Assembly (NCBI GenBank): GCA_027922465.2
Contig: BQMF02000379.1
Coordinates: 1 to 64,000, forward strand
DNA length: 64,000 nt
Direction: 5' to 3'
DNA from: Turritopsis dohrnii
Lineage: Eukaryota; Cnidaria; Hydrozoa; Anthoathecata; Oceaniidae
This document shows, piece after piece, positions 44,112 to 55,411 of this stretch; position 1 is the stretch's first letter, and the number at the start of each line of letters is the position of its first letter. A program made the position numbers and the translations under genes. The notes under the pieces are model-generated. The model did not search any database. It was not told where the DNA came from and saw only the letters and a program-made list of their open reading frames with translations.

Positions 44112-44967
44112 ATATATTTCCCCGTAGGACGAAATATATGTTAAAATCGGCATTTTCCTTCTCCTTCTTCTTCTCCTTCTTCTCTGTTCACTTTTATAGC
44201 CGCGGTTCGGTATTGACTTTTCGCCTAGGCAAAGTAGATAAGAATAGAGGCTAGTCTACAACACGCCATTTTTTTCAGTCAGTGCAGATTAGCAGTGGAA
44301 GATTTTTGCTTTTTTTCTGCTAGCTTTTAAAATGATTCAATAGATGAAACGTTAAATGATGGAAATGAATCGTTTTAGTTCGGTGTCGTCTGATAAAGCT
44401 TTGTAAAAACTTTTGAATGAACGTGTAAAAACCAGAAAAAATTGATATATCAATGCAATGACAATGATGTTTTGTTTTTGTTGATAACAATGATGATTGG
44501 TAATTAATTTGCTTCGAACAGCAAACCATTGAAGCTGTGGTTTCAGTACAAAGGTGAAAATTCATAATCAATAGCCAGGCTGAAGATTTATTTTTATTTT
44601 ACATCCTGATATTAATGTAGCCCCCAACTGAACTGAAAGCACGATGTCCAGCCATAAAGGAAACCCTTTTCATGTGGAGAACAGCCAGTCCAACCGGTTT
44701 GTTAATTCAAAAAGTACATACAAAAAACAGCAAGTAAAAACGTGATGTCGTATATGCAATAAGAAGTTCAGAAAACCGCTTACGTATAATATTTTAAAAC
44801 ACAGCATTGAGACACATAATAATAACTTGAACGAATCTGGTCAAGTGTACTTCCCTGGATAGTTATTTTTAATCCAACAACAGAAACATAGTTTACTATG
44901 AATGAACTCCATGGCCACATACTGTTTTGATACTGTAAATCATTTTATTTTGCAAAATTTAAATATA
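44112..44967 (+). repeat. Left half of segment paralogous to 24418-25230
   Basis: Begins TATATATTTCCCCGTAGG and runs colinearly with 24418-25230 (ATAGCCGCGGTTC, AGATAAGAATAGAGGCTAGT) to the left border of the 8-kb element. The right half resumes at 53005-53980. Confidence 0.85.
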
Positions 44968-44999
44968 TGACGGTTTGAGGGAAAGCCATAACCAGTGAT

Positions 45000-45235
45000 A
45001 TTACTGATAAATTTATCAGAAATTTATCAGAAATTTATCAGTAATAATCAGTAATACTGATAAATAATCAGTAAATCGTTTGATTTATCAGTAATTTGTT
45101 TGATTTATCAGTAATTCATTCGATTTATCAGTAATTCGTTCGATTTATCAGTAATTCGTTCGATTTATCAGTAATTCGTTCGATTTATCAGTAATTTGTT
45201 TGATGAATCAGTATTACTGATTATTTATCACTATT
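45000..45235 (+). repeat. Subterminal minisatellite ATTTATCAGTAATTCGTTCG
   Basis: A period of about 20-21 bp, at least seven clear copies between 45070 and 45215, preceded by looser CAGAAATTTAT repeats. The same array is found inverted at the right end and at 11740-12180. Confidence 0.9.
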
Positions 45236-45245
45236 CACCGATTAT

Positions 45246-47611
45246 CTTATTATACTAATTCGCGTTGTGTGTCACACTTTTATTTTAGAGAGTGACATAT
45301 TTGTTTTTTTTTCATGGTCAAATCCTTCTTATTTTTTCCCTTTTTGTCGTAAAACCACGTAGAGCGAGAACACTTTTTTTGATTTTCCGCGATTAGTATA
45401 TGCTCTTCCGTTTTGTTATTTTTGGTTTGCGCAGTGGAAATCAGCCGAAAAACGTCTTTGGAGGAGTGCGAGCAATGCAATCTTCTTCGTTCGAAATTTG
45501 TCAACGATCATTTCGTGAGCAAGAAACTTCTGTTGTGAGCTTGACGAAGAAACACAGGTTTGTATACATGCTGATTATTAAACTGTTTATTGTTGAACTA
45601 TTATTGTATTTTAGATTATTAAAAGAACAGGAATTGCATGCGTAAGTGATTAGTTGTATGTATGGTGAGAATACAGAGGAAGTGCAGTGAAGTTTTTAAA
45701 AATTGGCTGTGCAGAATGAACGAACAGGTCTGTACGAAAGTATTATTATAAAACTTTTAATAAGATTAATTAAGATTAACTAATAAGACTAACTTTTAAT
45801 AGATTAATAAAAGAACAGGTGACACATTCGTAAGTAAGTTATGTATGTATTTTAATGTTTGTTTACGTTTTAGCTATCCAATATCGCTATACAGAAGAAA
45901 GTGCAGTGAAGAAGTTTAGAACAAAAAGATGTTTATTTACACGACGGTAACGAATGGTTTTAATTTCAATTTTAAGTTTGTTTTGAATTATTAATGTGAA
46001 AGAGTGTAAGAGTCAAACGTAATTCAATCGTTTGGTTGAAAGCTGGATGACAGCGAACGTTATGGAGCAACGAAGGGGGAGCGCAAGTAAGTAAGTAAAT
46101 TTGTTTTGGTAACGCGCGCCATTAGTTAGCAAAGAAGATTTTATTTACAGATCAATTAAAAATGGTTCTCATGACTGTGGAAATAGGGAACGTGTCATGC
46201 TGTCTTATCTCATCTCAACCATGTCTGCTTTTTATTAAATTTCCCTGTATATTTTATTGACGATGTTTGGTGCTTTGTCTCTCTGGTCTCTTTGGTGCCT
46301 GTCTGTCATTTATATCTTTTGCTTTTGTTTGCTTCAATATGGTTGTTGCAGTAGTGTGGATTGTAGCTAGCTGTTCTTCACTGAAATCTTTTTCTTTTAG
46401 GTCAGAAAAGAAAAGGTGTATAACCATTAAAGAAATGAAGCAGATGGTTAAATTATGATGTTGTGAGGGATAGTTAAGAGAAGAATGGATTATGTATTTC
46501 ATAAATTCATTAATTATTGCTGTGATGTGATATGACTACTAACTCTAACTGTGCTACTACAAATAAGAAGCATTGCATTGCATTGCTGGATGGATTCTTA
46601 TATTTTGTGATGATTACACATTATTTTGTGTTATGGTAATTGTTTACGTACTATGCCTGGGTACTATATAAGTTTCGCATTATGTTTTACTGTTGTTACT
46701 TTTTATCTTTTCGGTATTAAATTATGACTTTGGTAGGGCATTTCATTGTTTCAATTATTTTTATTATTTTGATGTTTGGCTGTGTATCCCACGTTAAAAG
46801 TCTTAATGTAGTTCAGCTCCAGTGTTGAGTGTTGAACCCGTATTAACTTATAGCATTGGTTGATTTTATAGACTTTCCAATCAAAAGCTTTACAAATTCT
46901 GTCATTGAATTTGTGTTTTTAATTAATTATTTTTAGGATAAATGCGTACATGAATTTACTTTTTGTTTTTTGTTTTGTTTTTTATTTCAACTATTTCATA
47001 GTATGATTATCTTTTTCTGCCTTTTTATACAATTGAAATATTTTTTAGGTAAGATTAATAATAATAAAACAGCACGTAAACCGTTAAAGAAATGAAACTC
47101 ATGGTTCTTATCATGATGTTGATGGTTTTGGGAAGAACAGATTGTATATATATCATTTCAAAAATTCATTAATAGTTGCTGTCCAATGTAACTTCCGCAC
47201 AAAAGAAACACAGTTAGAAGGTATCGATTTGTTTTCAATTCACATTTTGTAATATTTATTATGTCTTATGTATTATGTCTGGGTAAATGGTTCTGTGTTA
47301 TATATTAAATATTTTTACATTAAAGTTACTTCTCTTCTGCGTATGAATATATATTCTGAGCCATGTTGCTATTTGTTTTTCTGAATGTAAGAAATGAATT
47401 AAGAAATTAATGATTGAAAAGAAACTTTTGCAAGAGTTAAATTCTGCGACACAACGCATACTGAACATGGCTGGCGAGCGACGCCACCTGGGATGAGTTG
47501 CGATTCTAAGATTTATTTTTTCTTCACGGAGTACGTACACGGGAATGGTGGATTTGACCTAATGTTTTCGAAAGTTAAGTTCGGTAAAAAATTTTTACCC
47601 GGGATACTAGT
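45246..47611 (+). repeat. Tandem unit 1 of the 8-kb element
   Basis: Starts CTTATTATACTAATTCGCG and ends TTTTACCCGGGATACTAGT. From about 45447 it is almost identical to unit 2; its first 200 bp differ. Within the unit, GCGCAG at about 45434 precedes a possible exon with reading LEECEQCNLLRSKFVNDHF (two Cys and a His); other AG-bounded blocks are short. I see no long ORF. Confidence 0.85.
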
Positions 47612-49979
47612 CTTATTATAATAATCCGCGATTGTGCATCCCACTTTTATTTTAGAGAGTGACATATTTGGTTTTTTTTCACGGTCAAATCCTTCTTATT
47701 TTTTCCCTTTTCGTCGTAAAGCCACGCAGATCCGAGAGCGTTTTTTTTGATTTTCCGCAATTAGTATATGCTCCTTCGTTTTGTTATTTTTGGTTTGCGC
47801 AGTGGAAATCAGCTGAAAAACGTCTTTGGAGGAGTGCGAGCAATGCAATCTTCTTCGTTCGAAATTTGTCAACGATCATTTCGTGAGCAAGAAACTTCTG
47901 TTGTGAGCTTGACGAAGAAACACAGGTTTGTATACATGCTGATTATTAAACTGTTTATTGTTGAACTATTATTGTATTTTAGATTATTAAAAGAACAGGA
48001 ATTGCATGCGTAAGTGATTAGTTGTATGTATGGTGAGAATACAGAGGAAGTGCAGTGAAGTTTTTAAAAATTGGCTGTGCAGAATGAACGAACAGGTCTG
48101 TACGAAAGTATTATTATAAAACTTTTAATAAGATTAATTAAGATTAACTAATAAGACTAACTTTTAATAGATTAATAAAAGAACAGGTGACACATTCGTA
48201 AGTAAGTTATGTATGTATTTTAATGTTTGTTTACGTTTTAGCTATCCAATATCGCTATACAGAAGAAAGTGCAGTGAAGAAGTTTAGAACAAAAAGATGT
48301 TTATTTACACGACGGTAACGAATGGTTTTAATTTCAATTTTAAGTTTGTTTTGAATTATTAATGTGAAAGAGTGTAAGAGTCAAACGTAATTCAATCGTT
48401 TGGTTGAAAGCTGGATGACAGCGAACGTTATGGAGCAACGAAGGGGGAGCGCAAGTAAGTAAGTAAATTTGTTTTGGTAACGCGCGCCATTAGTTAGCAA
48501 AGAAGATTTTATTTACAGATCAATTAAAAATGGTTCTCATGACTGTGGAAATAGGGAACGTGTCATGCTGTCTTATCTCATCTCAACCATGTCTGCTTTT
48601 TATTAAATTTCCCTGTATATTTTATTGACGATGTTTGGTGCTTTGTCTCTCTGGTCTCTTTGGTGCCTGTCTGTCATTTATATCTTTTGCTTTTGTTTGC
48701 TTCAATATGGTTGTTGCAGTAGTGTGGATTGTAGCTAGCTGTTCTTCACTGAAATCTTTTTCTTTTAGGTCAGAAAAGAAAAGGTGTATAACCATTAAAG
48801 AAATGAAGCAGATGGTTAAATTATGATGTTGTGAGGGATAGTTAAGAGAAGAATGGATTATGTATTTCATAAATTCATTAATTATTGCTGTGATGTGATA
48901 TGACTACTAACTCTAACTGTGCTACTACAAATAAGAAGCATTGCATTGCATTGCTGGATGGATTCTTATATTTTGTGATGATTACACATTATTTTGTGTT
49001 ATGGTAATTGTTTACGTACTATGCCTGGGTACTATATAAGTTTCGCATTATGTTTTACTGTTGTTACTTTTTATCTTTTCCGTATTAAATTATGACTTTG
49101 GTAGGGCATTTCATTGTTTCAATTATTTTTATTATTTTGATGTTTGGCTGTGTATCCCACGTTAAAAGTCTTAATGTAGTTCAGCTCCAGTGTTGAGTGT
49201 TGAACCCGTATTAACTTATAGCATTGGTTGATTTTATAGACTTTCCAATCAAAAGCTTTACAAATTCTGTCATTGAATTTGTGTTTTTAATTAATTATTT
49301 TTAGGATAAATGCGTACATGAATTTACTTTTTGTTTTTTGTTTTGTTTTTTATTTCAACTATTTCATAGTATGATTATCTTTTTCTGCCTTTTTATACAA
49401 TTGAAATATTTTTTAGGTAAGATTAATAATAATAAAACAGCACGTAAACCGTTAAAGAAATGAAACTCATGGTTCTTATCATGATGTTGATGGTTTTGGG
49501 AAGAACAGATTGTATATATATCATTTCAAAAATTCATTAATAGTTGCTGTCCAATGTAACTTCCGCACAAAAGAAACACAGTTAGAAGGTATCGATTTGT
49601 TTTCAATTCACATTTTGTAATATTTATTATGTCTTATGTATTATGTCTGGGTAAATGGTTCTGTGTTATATATTAAATATTTTTACATTAAAGTTACTTC
49701 TCTTCTGCGTATGAATATATATTCTGAGCCATGTTGCTATTTGTTTTTCTGAATGTAAGAAATGAATTAAGAAATTAATGATTGAAAAGAAACTTTTGCA
49801 AGAGTTAAATTCTGCGACACAACGCATACTGAACATGGCTGGCGAGCGACGCCACCTGGGATGAGTTGCGATTCTAAGATTTATTTTTTCTTCACGGAGT
49901 ACGTACACGGGAATGGTGGATTTGACCTAATGTTTTCGAAAGTTAAGTTCGGTAAAAAATTTTTACCCGGGATACTAGT
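47612..49979 (+). repeat. Tandem unit 2 (2368 bp)
   Basis: Matches unit 1 at an offset of 2368 bp with hardly any differences over more than 2.1 kb; the one I noticed is TTTTCGGTATT at about 46709 against TTTTCCGTATT at about 49077. Its first 290 bp match unit 3 instead. It is therefore a hybrid produced by unequal exchange. Confidence 0.9.
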
Positions 49980-52296
49980 CTTATTATAATAATCCGCGAT
50001 TGTGCATCCCACTTTTATTTTAGAGAGTGACATATTTGGTTTTTTTTCACGGTCAAATCCTTCTTATTTTTTCCCTTTTCGTCGTAAAGCCACGCAGATC
50101 CGAGAGCGTTTTTTTTGATTTTCCGCAATTAGTATATGCTCCTTCGTTTTGTTATTTTTGGTTTGCGCAGTGGAAATCAGCTGAAAAACGTCTTTGGAGG
50201 AGTGCGAGCAATGCAATCTTCTTCGTTCGAAATTTGTCAACGATCATTTCGTGAGCAAGAAACTTCGCAAAGAAGACGTGTTTCTTTTTGTTTACGAATA
50301 TTTTAATTTAAATTTGATTGTTTTAGGCAGCAAATCGACGAAAGAACTGACGAAGAAACACAGGTTTGTATGCACGAAGGTATTGTTATTATTATAAAAC
50401 GTTTTATTATCGTGTTTATTGCTAAACTTTTACTCTTATTAATAAAAGAACACGGGTAGCACGTGTAAGTGAGTTAGTTGTTTGTTTACAATGAAAAATC
50501 ATATTTAGATATACAGAAGAAGTGCAGTGAAGTTTTTAAAAATTAGCTGCAGAAAGATCGAACGAACAAAACGTATTATTATAAAACTTTTATTTTTGAT
50601 TAATAAAAGAACAAGTTAGGTATATGTATTTGTATTTAAATGTATTTAAATGTTTGTTTACGTTTTAGTTATCAAATATCGCTATACAGAAGAAAGTGCA
50701 GTAAAGAAATGCAGAACAAAATGATGTTTATTTACACAGTAAGGAATGGTTTTAATTTAGTTTTGAAAGATTAAATACTACAGCTTTGAATAGATATCTT
50801 ATTATGTGAGTTCTTTCGTTTAGTTTATATATGCTACTGGATGAAAAACGAAGACGAGAGTAATTTGTTTTGGTAACGCGCGCTATTATTATTTTTATAG
50901 TTAGCAAAGAAGATTTGATTTGATTTATTTATTTACAGATCAATTAAAAATGGTCCCACAGCTATGATTGTTTTCCTTTCTCATGGCTGTGGAAGTAGGG
51001 AACGTGTTATGCTGTCAAATTGTAACTATTGACGATGTTTGATGCTTTGTCTGCATGCCTTTCTGCCAGCCATTTATGCCTTTTGTTTTGGTTTGCTTAA
51101 ATATGGTTGCAGTAGTAGTAAGTATTGTAGCTGTTCTTTACTGAAATCCTTTTCTTTTAGGTCAGAAAAGAAAAAGTGTAGCTATTTATAAACGAAATTT
51201 ATAAATGTATAAATGAAACACATGGTATGTTGAGAAGGTTACTTAAGAGAAGAATGGATTATGTATTTCATTGCGATTGTACTACAAAAACGAAGCATTG
51301 CTGGGGTATATTTTTCATCAGTTTATATTTGTTTACGGCATTCTATATTTTGTGTTATGTTATTGCTACATACATACTTGCTAGGTATATAAGTTTAGCA
51401 TTATGTTTTTATTTGTTGCTTTTAATATCTTCTGGGTATTCAATTATGGTTTTGGTCAAAGTAGGGCATTCTGTTGTTTCAATTATTTTTATTACTTTGA
51501 TGTTTGGTTGTGTATGCCAGGTAAAAGTCTTCATTCTGTTCAGCTCCAGTGTTGAGTGAACCCGTATTGACTCACAGTATCGGTTGACTTTATAGACCAA
51601 ATTTTGTTTTTAATTGTTATCTTTAGGATAAATGCGTACTTGAATTTTCTTTTTCTTTTTTCTTTCTTTTTGTTTTATTTTTTATTTCAATATTGTTATA
51701 GCATGATTAGGTTTTCGGTATTACAATTCAAGTATTAATTTTTTAGGTAATAATAAAAAAAGCACAAAGAAATGAAAATCATGGTTTTAATCATGACGTT
51801 GATGGTTTTGGGAAGAACAGACTACATATCATTTCAAAAATTCATTAATGGTTGCAGTCGAGTAGTAACTTTGGAACAAAAGAAAATGTTGGAAGGTATG
51901 AATTTGTTTTGAATTAACATTTTGTAATGTTTGGTTTCGTATGTCTGGGTGAACAGTTCTGTTTTATATATTGCCATTTTTTTTTACATTAAAGTTACTT
52001 TTCTTCTGCGTATAAATATATTATTATGAGCCATGTTGCTATTTGTTTCTGTTTTTAATCTTCTGAATGTAAGAAATGAATTAAAAAATTAATGCCTGTA
52101 GAAACTTTTACACGAGTTAAATTTCGCAATACAATGCATACTGAACATGGGTGGCGAGCGACGCCGCCTGGAATGTTTTTGAGATGCGATTCTATGATTT
52201 ATTTTTTCGTCACAGGGTACGTACACGGGAATGGTGGATTTGACCTAATGTTTTCGAAGTTAAGTTCGGTAAAAGGTTTTTACCCGGGATACTAGT
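49980..52296 (+). repeat. Tandem unit 3, diverged
   Basis: Identical to unit 2 up to GCAAGAAACTTC at about 50265, then clearly diverged, with indels, to the same terminal block ACCCGGGATACTAGT. Here the LEECEQCNLLRSKF reading continues through FVSKKLRKED to a GT donor, and a second small AG-GT block at about 50327-50363 follows. In units 1 and 2 that second piece is partly deleted. Confidence 0.85.
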
Positions 52297-52861
52297 CTTA
52301 TTATACTAATTCGCGATTGTGCATCCGGTTTTTATTTTAGAGAGTGATATATTTAGTTTTAATTTACGGTCATCGTCCTCTTATGTGCGCGTAAAACCAC
52401 GTAGAAGCGAGAGACACTTTTTTCACGATCAATCCAAAAGCACGTGGCATCATTTGACGTCAGTTTATTTATGATCACGGGGGATCATTGCATTGCATCC
52501 CCAATCGGACGCAACGTTTTTGGGGAAATATCTCAAGAACCAATATGGATAACTGACGTTTTTTGGGGTCGGTGACACGGGTGATAGGGTGACGCAACAT
52601 TTGGGCCTAAATTAGTTTTGGTACTGCGGCTATGACGTCATCAAAATCTTTGATCGACGATATCTCTCTAACCGTTGATCGTAGCGAAACGATCCCATAC
52701 ACTTTTTTGATCAGTTTTTCGAGCTCTACAACATGGGTACATTTACCGTTTCCAATTCCTAAATTGAAATCTTCATCACGGGGATCGTTCACGGGAAAGG
52801 CGATTTTGACCCATCCTTTTCGAAGTTAAGTTCGGTAAAAAGTTTTTACCCGGGATACTAG
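52297..52861 (+). repeat. Short unit 4 with unrelated, GC-richer centre
   Basis: Opens like the other units (CTTATTATACTAATTCGCGA) and closes with ACCCGGGATACTAG, but the centre (about 52430-52800) is different and GC-richer. It contains paired TGACGTCA-type words (TTTGACGTCAGT, CTATGACGTCATC). A small unrecognised minus-strand frame (52792-52607) covers part of it. Confidence 0.7.
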
Positions 52862-53004
52862 TTTTATCAATAATTACTGATTCATCGAACGAATTACTGA
52901 TAAATCGAACGAATTACTGATTAAATCTATTGTTTTCTAATCAGTAATTTACTGATAAATTTATCAGAAATTATCACTTGTTATGATTTTCGCTCAAACC
53001 GTCA

Positions 53005-53980
53005 CATATATATTATATACTGTGAATTTTCCTGTACGAACAATGAACATAAATCAAAACACAATACAAATGACAGTCTGTAAATTAAATCAAGCGGGAA
53101 CACGAACTTCCACTTTCAGCTATGTAGTGATATGTATTTTCACTATCAAAGTTTGTTTTTTCCATTTGGGATTTATATAATGAAGGTCATTTTTACCTTA
53201 AAACAAACAATGAGTGTGAGCGTATTTTTTTGAAGATATTTATTCTGAATACTTGAATTTAGTTTTATAAATTGTCACTTTAAGCCCATCTTTTTTTTGA
53301 AAATAACTATTCTGTCCTAATTTGAAATGTTACACGTAATATTTGTTAGTAGAAATTTTGATTGCTTTTGATAGTTATTTGCGTCTGACCGAAAGTATAC
53401 TGTGGTATCAAAATTGGGTTTAAGAATTTCTTTTCTTCTTTTGTACAGAAAACTTGTATATATACAAATTTGATTGTATAATGTTGTAAGATAGTTTTAT
53501 CTGAGTTAAGAAAAGCAAATGTTCTGTTAAATTACATTGTTTACCGTGATTTTATGGATAGGAAACTTGTCAAGCTTCTGCACCAATAAAGATCATAAAT
53601 ATTATATTATGTTGAAATTGTCTTACACACTGATGGGGTTGTTGATATGCAGTTGTTTAAGAGGAAATATTAGTCGCAGGTCTTATAATTTTTAGCTACG
53701 TGTCCATAGTAACTTCTCAGTCACTTTTTAACTCCTCAGCCAAAAAAAATTTAAGAGAAACCTTATCATTTGACCGTGAACAACTTCATTTCATAATAAG
53801 TTCAAAGTAAGTTTTTTTGTGGTATTAAATTCAATCTGAGTATCAGGTTGATGGTAGTTATAGCTACTGTAACTATTTAATCACACATTTTTCTCATGGT
53901 TATCAATGTACACACAATAATTGATAAAATGTTTGCAGTTTTGGGGAAATATATAGTCGCATTTTTGCGAATCTTGTTTA
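53005..53980 (+). repeat. Right half of segment paralogous to 25230-26310
   Basis: Resumes the paralogy after the 8-kb insertion (TACTGTGAATTTTCCTG..., GGTTATCAATGTACACACAA) and ends at GCGAATCTTGTTTA, as the other copy does. Confidence 0.85.
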
Positions 53981-54059
53981 TATATGAATTATGTTATGTT
54001 TAATGTTTGATGATATCCACAAAGCGAAGTCGAAACCATGTTCTTTATGATAAAAAACC

Positions 54060-54760
54060 AAAATTCAGTAGAAATTTTCAAATAACAATATATTTCTTAC
54101 CACGACTCGATGCAATGTGTGCTTCATCAATGACCAAAGCCACAACATTATATCTTGATATACTTGGCTCCAAAATAGTTTTAAAGTTTTTTCATTAAGA
54201 GCTCCCTCAGGATGACAGAAAACAATTTAAGCTATCCCTCCCAGAATCAACGGGGAAAAATGTTATATCATTTTCTTCCTCATAATTACTACAGTTAACT
54301 TCTGAAAAAAATATTATCTGTAACAAATTCTCTTCCTGCATTACTCTTAGGAATACCAATCTTGTTTAAAAAATTCTTCTGGTTTTCAATGGTCGAATTT
54401 AGGGGACTAATAACGATAACTATGTTTGAAATTTTTCTGCTTCGTAAAAAGCTAAGAAGCAACTGATAAATCAAGATTTCCCATAAAACCAGTTGGTAAA
54501 ACAGCAATAAATTACATCTCTTTCAAATAACAAATGTTCAAAACAAACAATTTGTTTAGGTTTGAAGCAAATATTATCAAGGTTGCACGATAACAAAGCA
54601 AGTTGCAGCCTTTCAAAAAGCTTCACAACATTTTCATGTTTATTAATCGTGAACCCTCTCTTCTGATCTTTCTGTTTAAAATACTTAAGGTTCGTTGTAA
54701 TGCTAGTATTTTTCACATAATTTATGCAGAACTTGCTTACTTGAAAGAGCAACTATGAAA
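54060..54760 (-). pseudogene. RecQ-like DEAH helicase relic
   Basis: Read on the minus strand: INKHENVVKLFERLQ, then FKPKQIVCFEHLLFERDVI (Q-motif region), a damaged Walker A (TNWFYGKS, frameshifted before LIYQLL), IVIVISPLNSTIENQ (motif Ia), FCHPEGALNEK, and VVALVIDEAHIASSR (motif II, DEAH) followed by GGTAAGAA, a good donor. These are motifs Q to II of a RecQ-like family common in transposon-rich invertebrate genomes. Frameshifts and stops show it is dead; motifs III-VI are absent. It abuts the end of the 44-54 kb paralogous segment. Confidence 0.75.
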
Positions 54761-54819
54761 ATGTGGGGCTTACTGAGGCAAATATTGCATAAATTAAAAT
54801 CAACACTTACACTGTTGAT

Positions 54820-55411
54820 TTTGATCAGCCGGGACCAAGGTCTTCTTCGCCGCCATCCGTATATTGAAAAGGCAAGAAACCCTGGGTTCGAGGTTGCCGT
54901 TTCAAAGCATGGTAGTGTAAGTGGGAGACAGAATGTTTTTTCGTATCTCTTTCCTAGTTCATTACTATATTATACTATGTTATTTAGGAAGTTCGTATGC
55001 TGAAATTGCTTAGGCATTTTTCATATTACTTTTGTGTTGTTTTAGTGAAGTGAACGACAAGGATTTTGAAGCACAGCTTGAAATCTGAAATTTTGCTAAC
55101 CATACACATACATTTTATTTTTGTATATATTTTAGCTCTAAATCTTTCATTCAATAAATTTTATTCAAAACACTGATTTTTGGCGGATCTTGCCTGTGTA
55201 TGCAAGAAAGCCATATTACAAATTGTCGTTTTTTGTGTTTTTTTTTCTTTAACTGTCCTCCAAACCTAGTGTGATCATGATCACTAAAACCTTTTTATGT
55301 TTTTTTCTTGTTTTTATGGAACTTTGGATATGTTTTGTTTTGAATCAAAGTTTGAAATTCAGATTTCTAATGGATTTTTCGCTTTAATATTTTTTTAAAA
55401 AGTTTTTTTTT
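54820..55411 (+). repeat. Dispersed repeat family B, copy 2 (interrupted)
   Basis: Carries the core GGCAAGAAACCCTGGGTTCG, then TTTCAAAGCATGGTAGTGTA, GTGAAGTGAACGACAAGGAT and CTAGTGTGATCATGATCA, matching 62505-63023 in order. The match stops at 55411 and resumes at about 57505, so this copy is split. Confidence 0.8.

Larger units (their letters stand above)
44968..53004. mobile_element. 8.04-kb TIR transposon carrying a tandem array
   Basis: Left end TGACGGTTTGAGGGAAAGCC and right end the reverse complement of TGACGGTTTGAGCGAAAATC, each followed by CTGATAAATTTATCAG and an array of ATTTATCAGTAATTCGTTCG (left about 45000-45235, right about 52860-52975). The empty site is preserved in the paralogous segment near 25215-25250, confirming a single insertion. 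The interior is three tandem units of 2.32-2.37 kb plus a short fourth. I found no transposase. Flanks are TA-rich, so the duplication length is unclear. Confidence 0.85.

Noticed and set aside
46254..48870. Repeated 82-residue minus-strand frame (46254-46502 and 48622-48870) as a duplicated gene
   Set aside because: It is identical only because the whole 2368-bp unit is duplicated; no start context, domain or splice evidence, and unit 3 does not conserve it.
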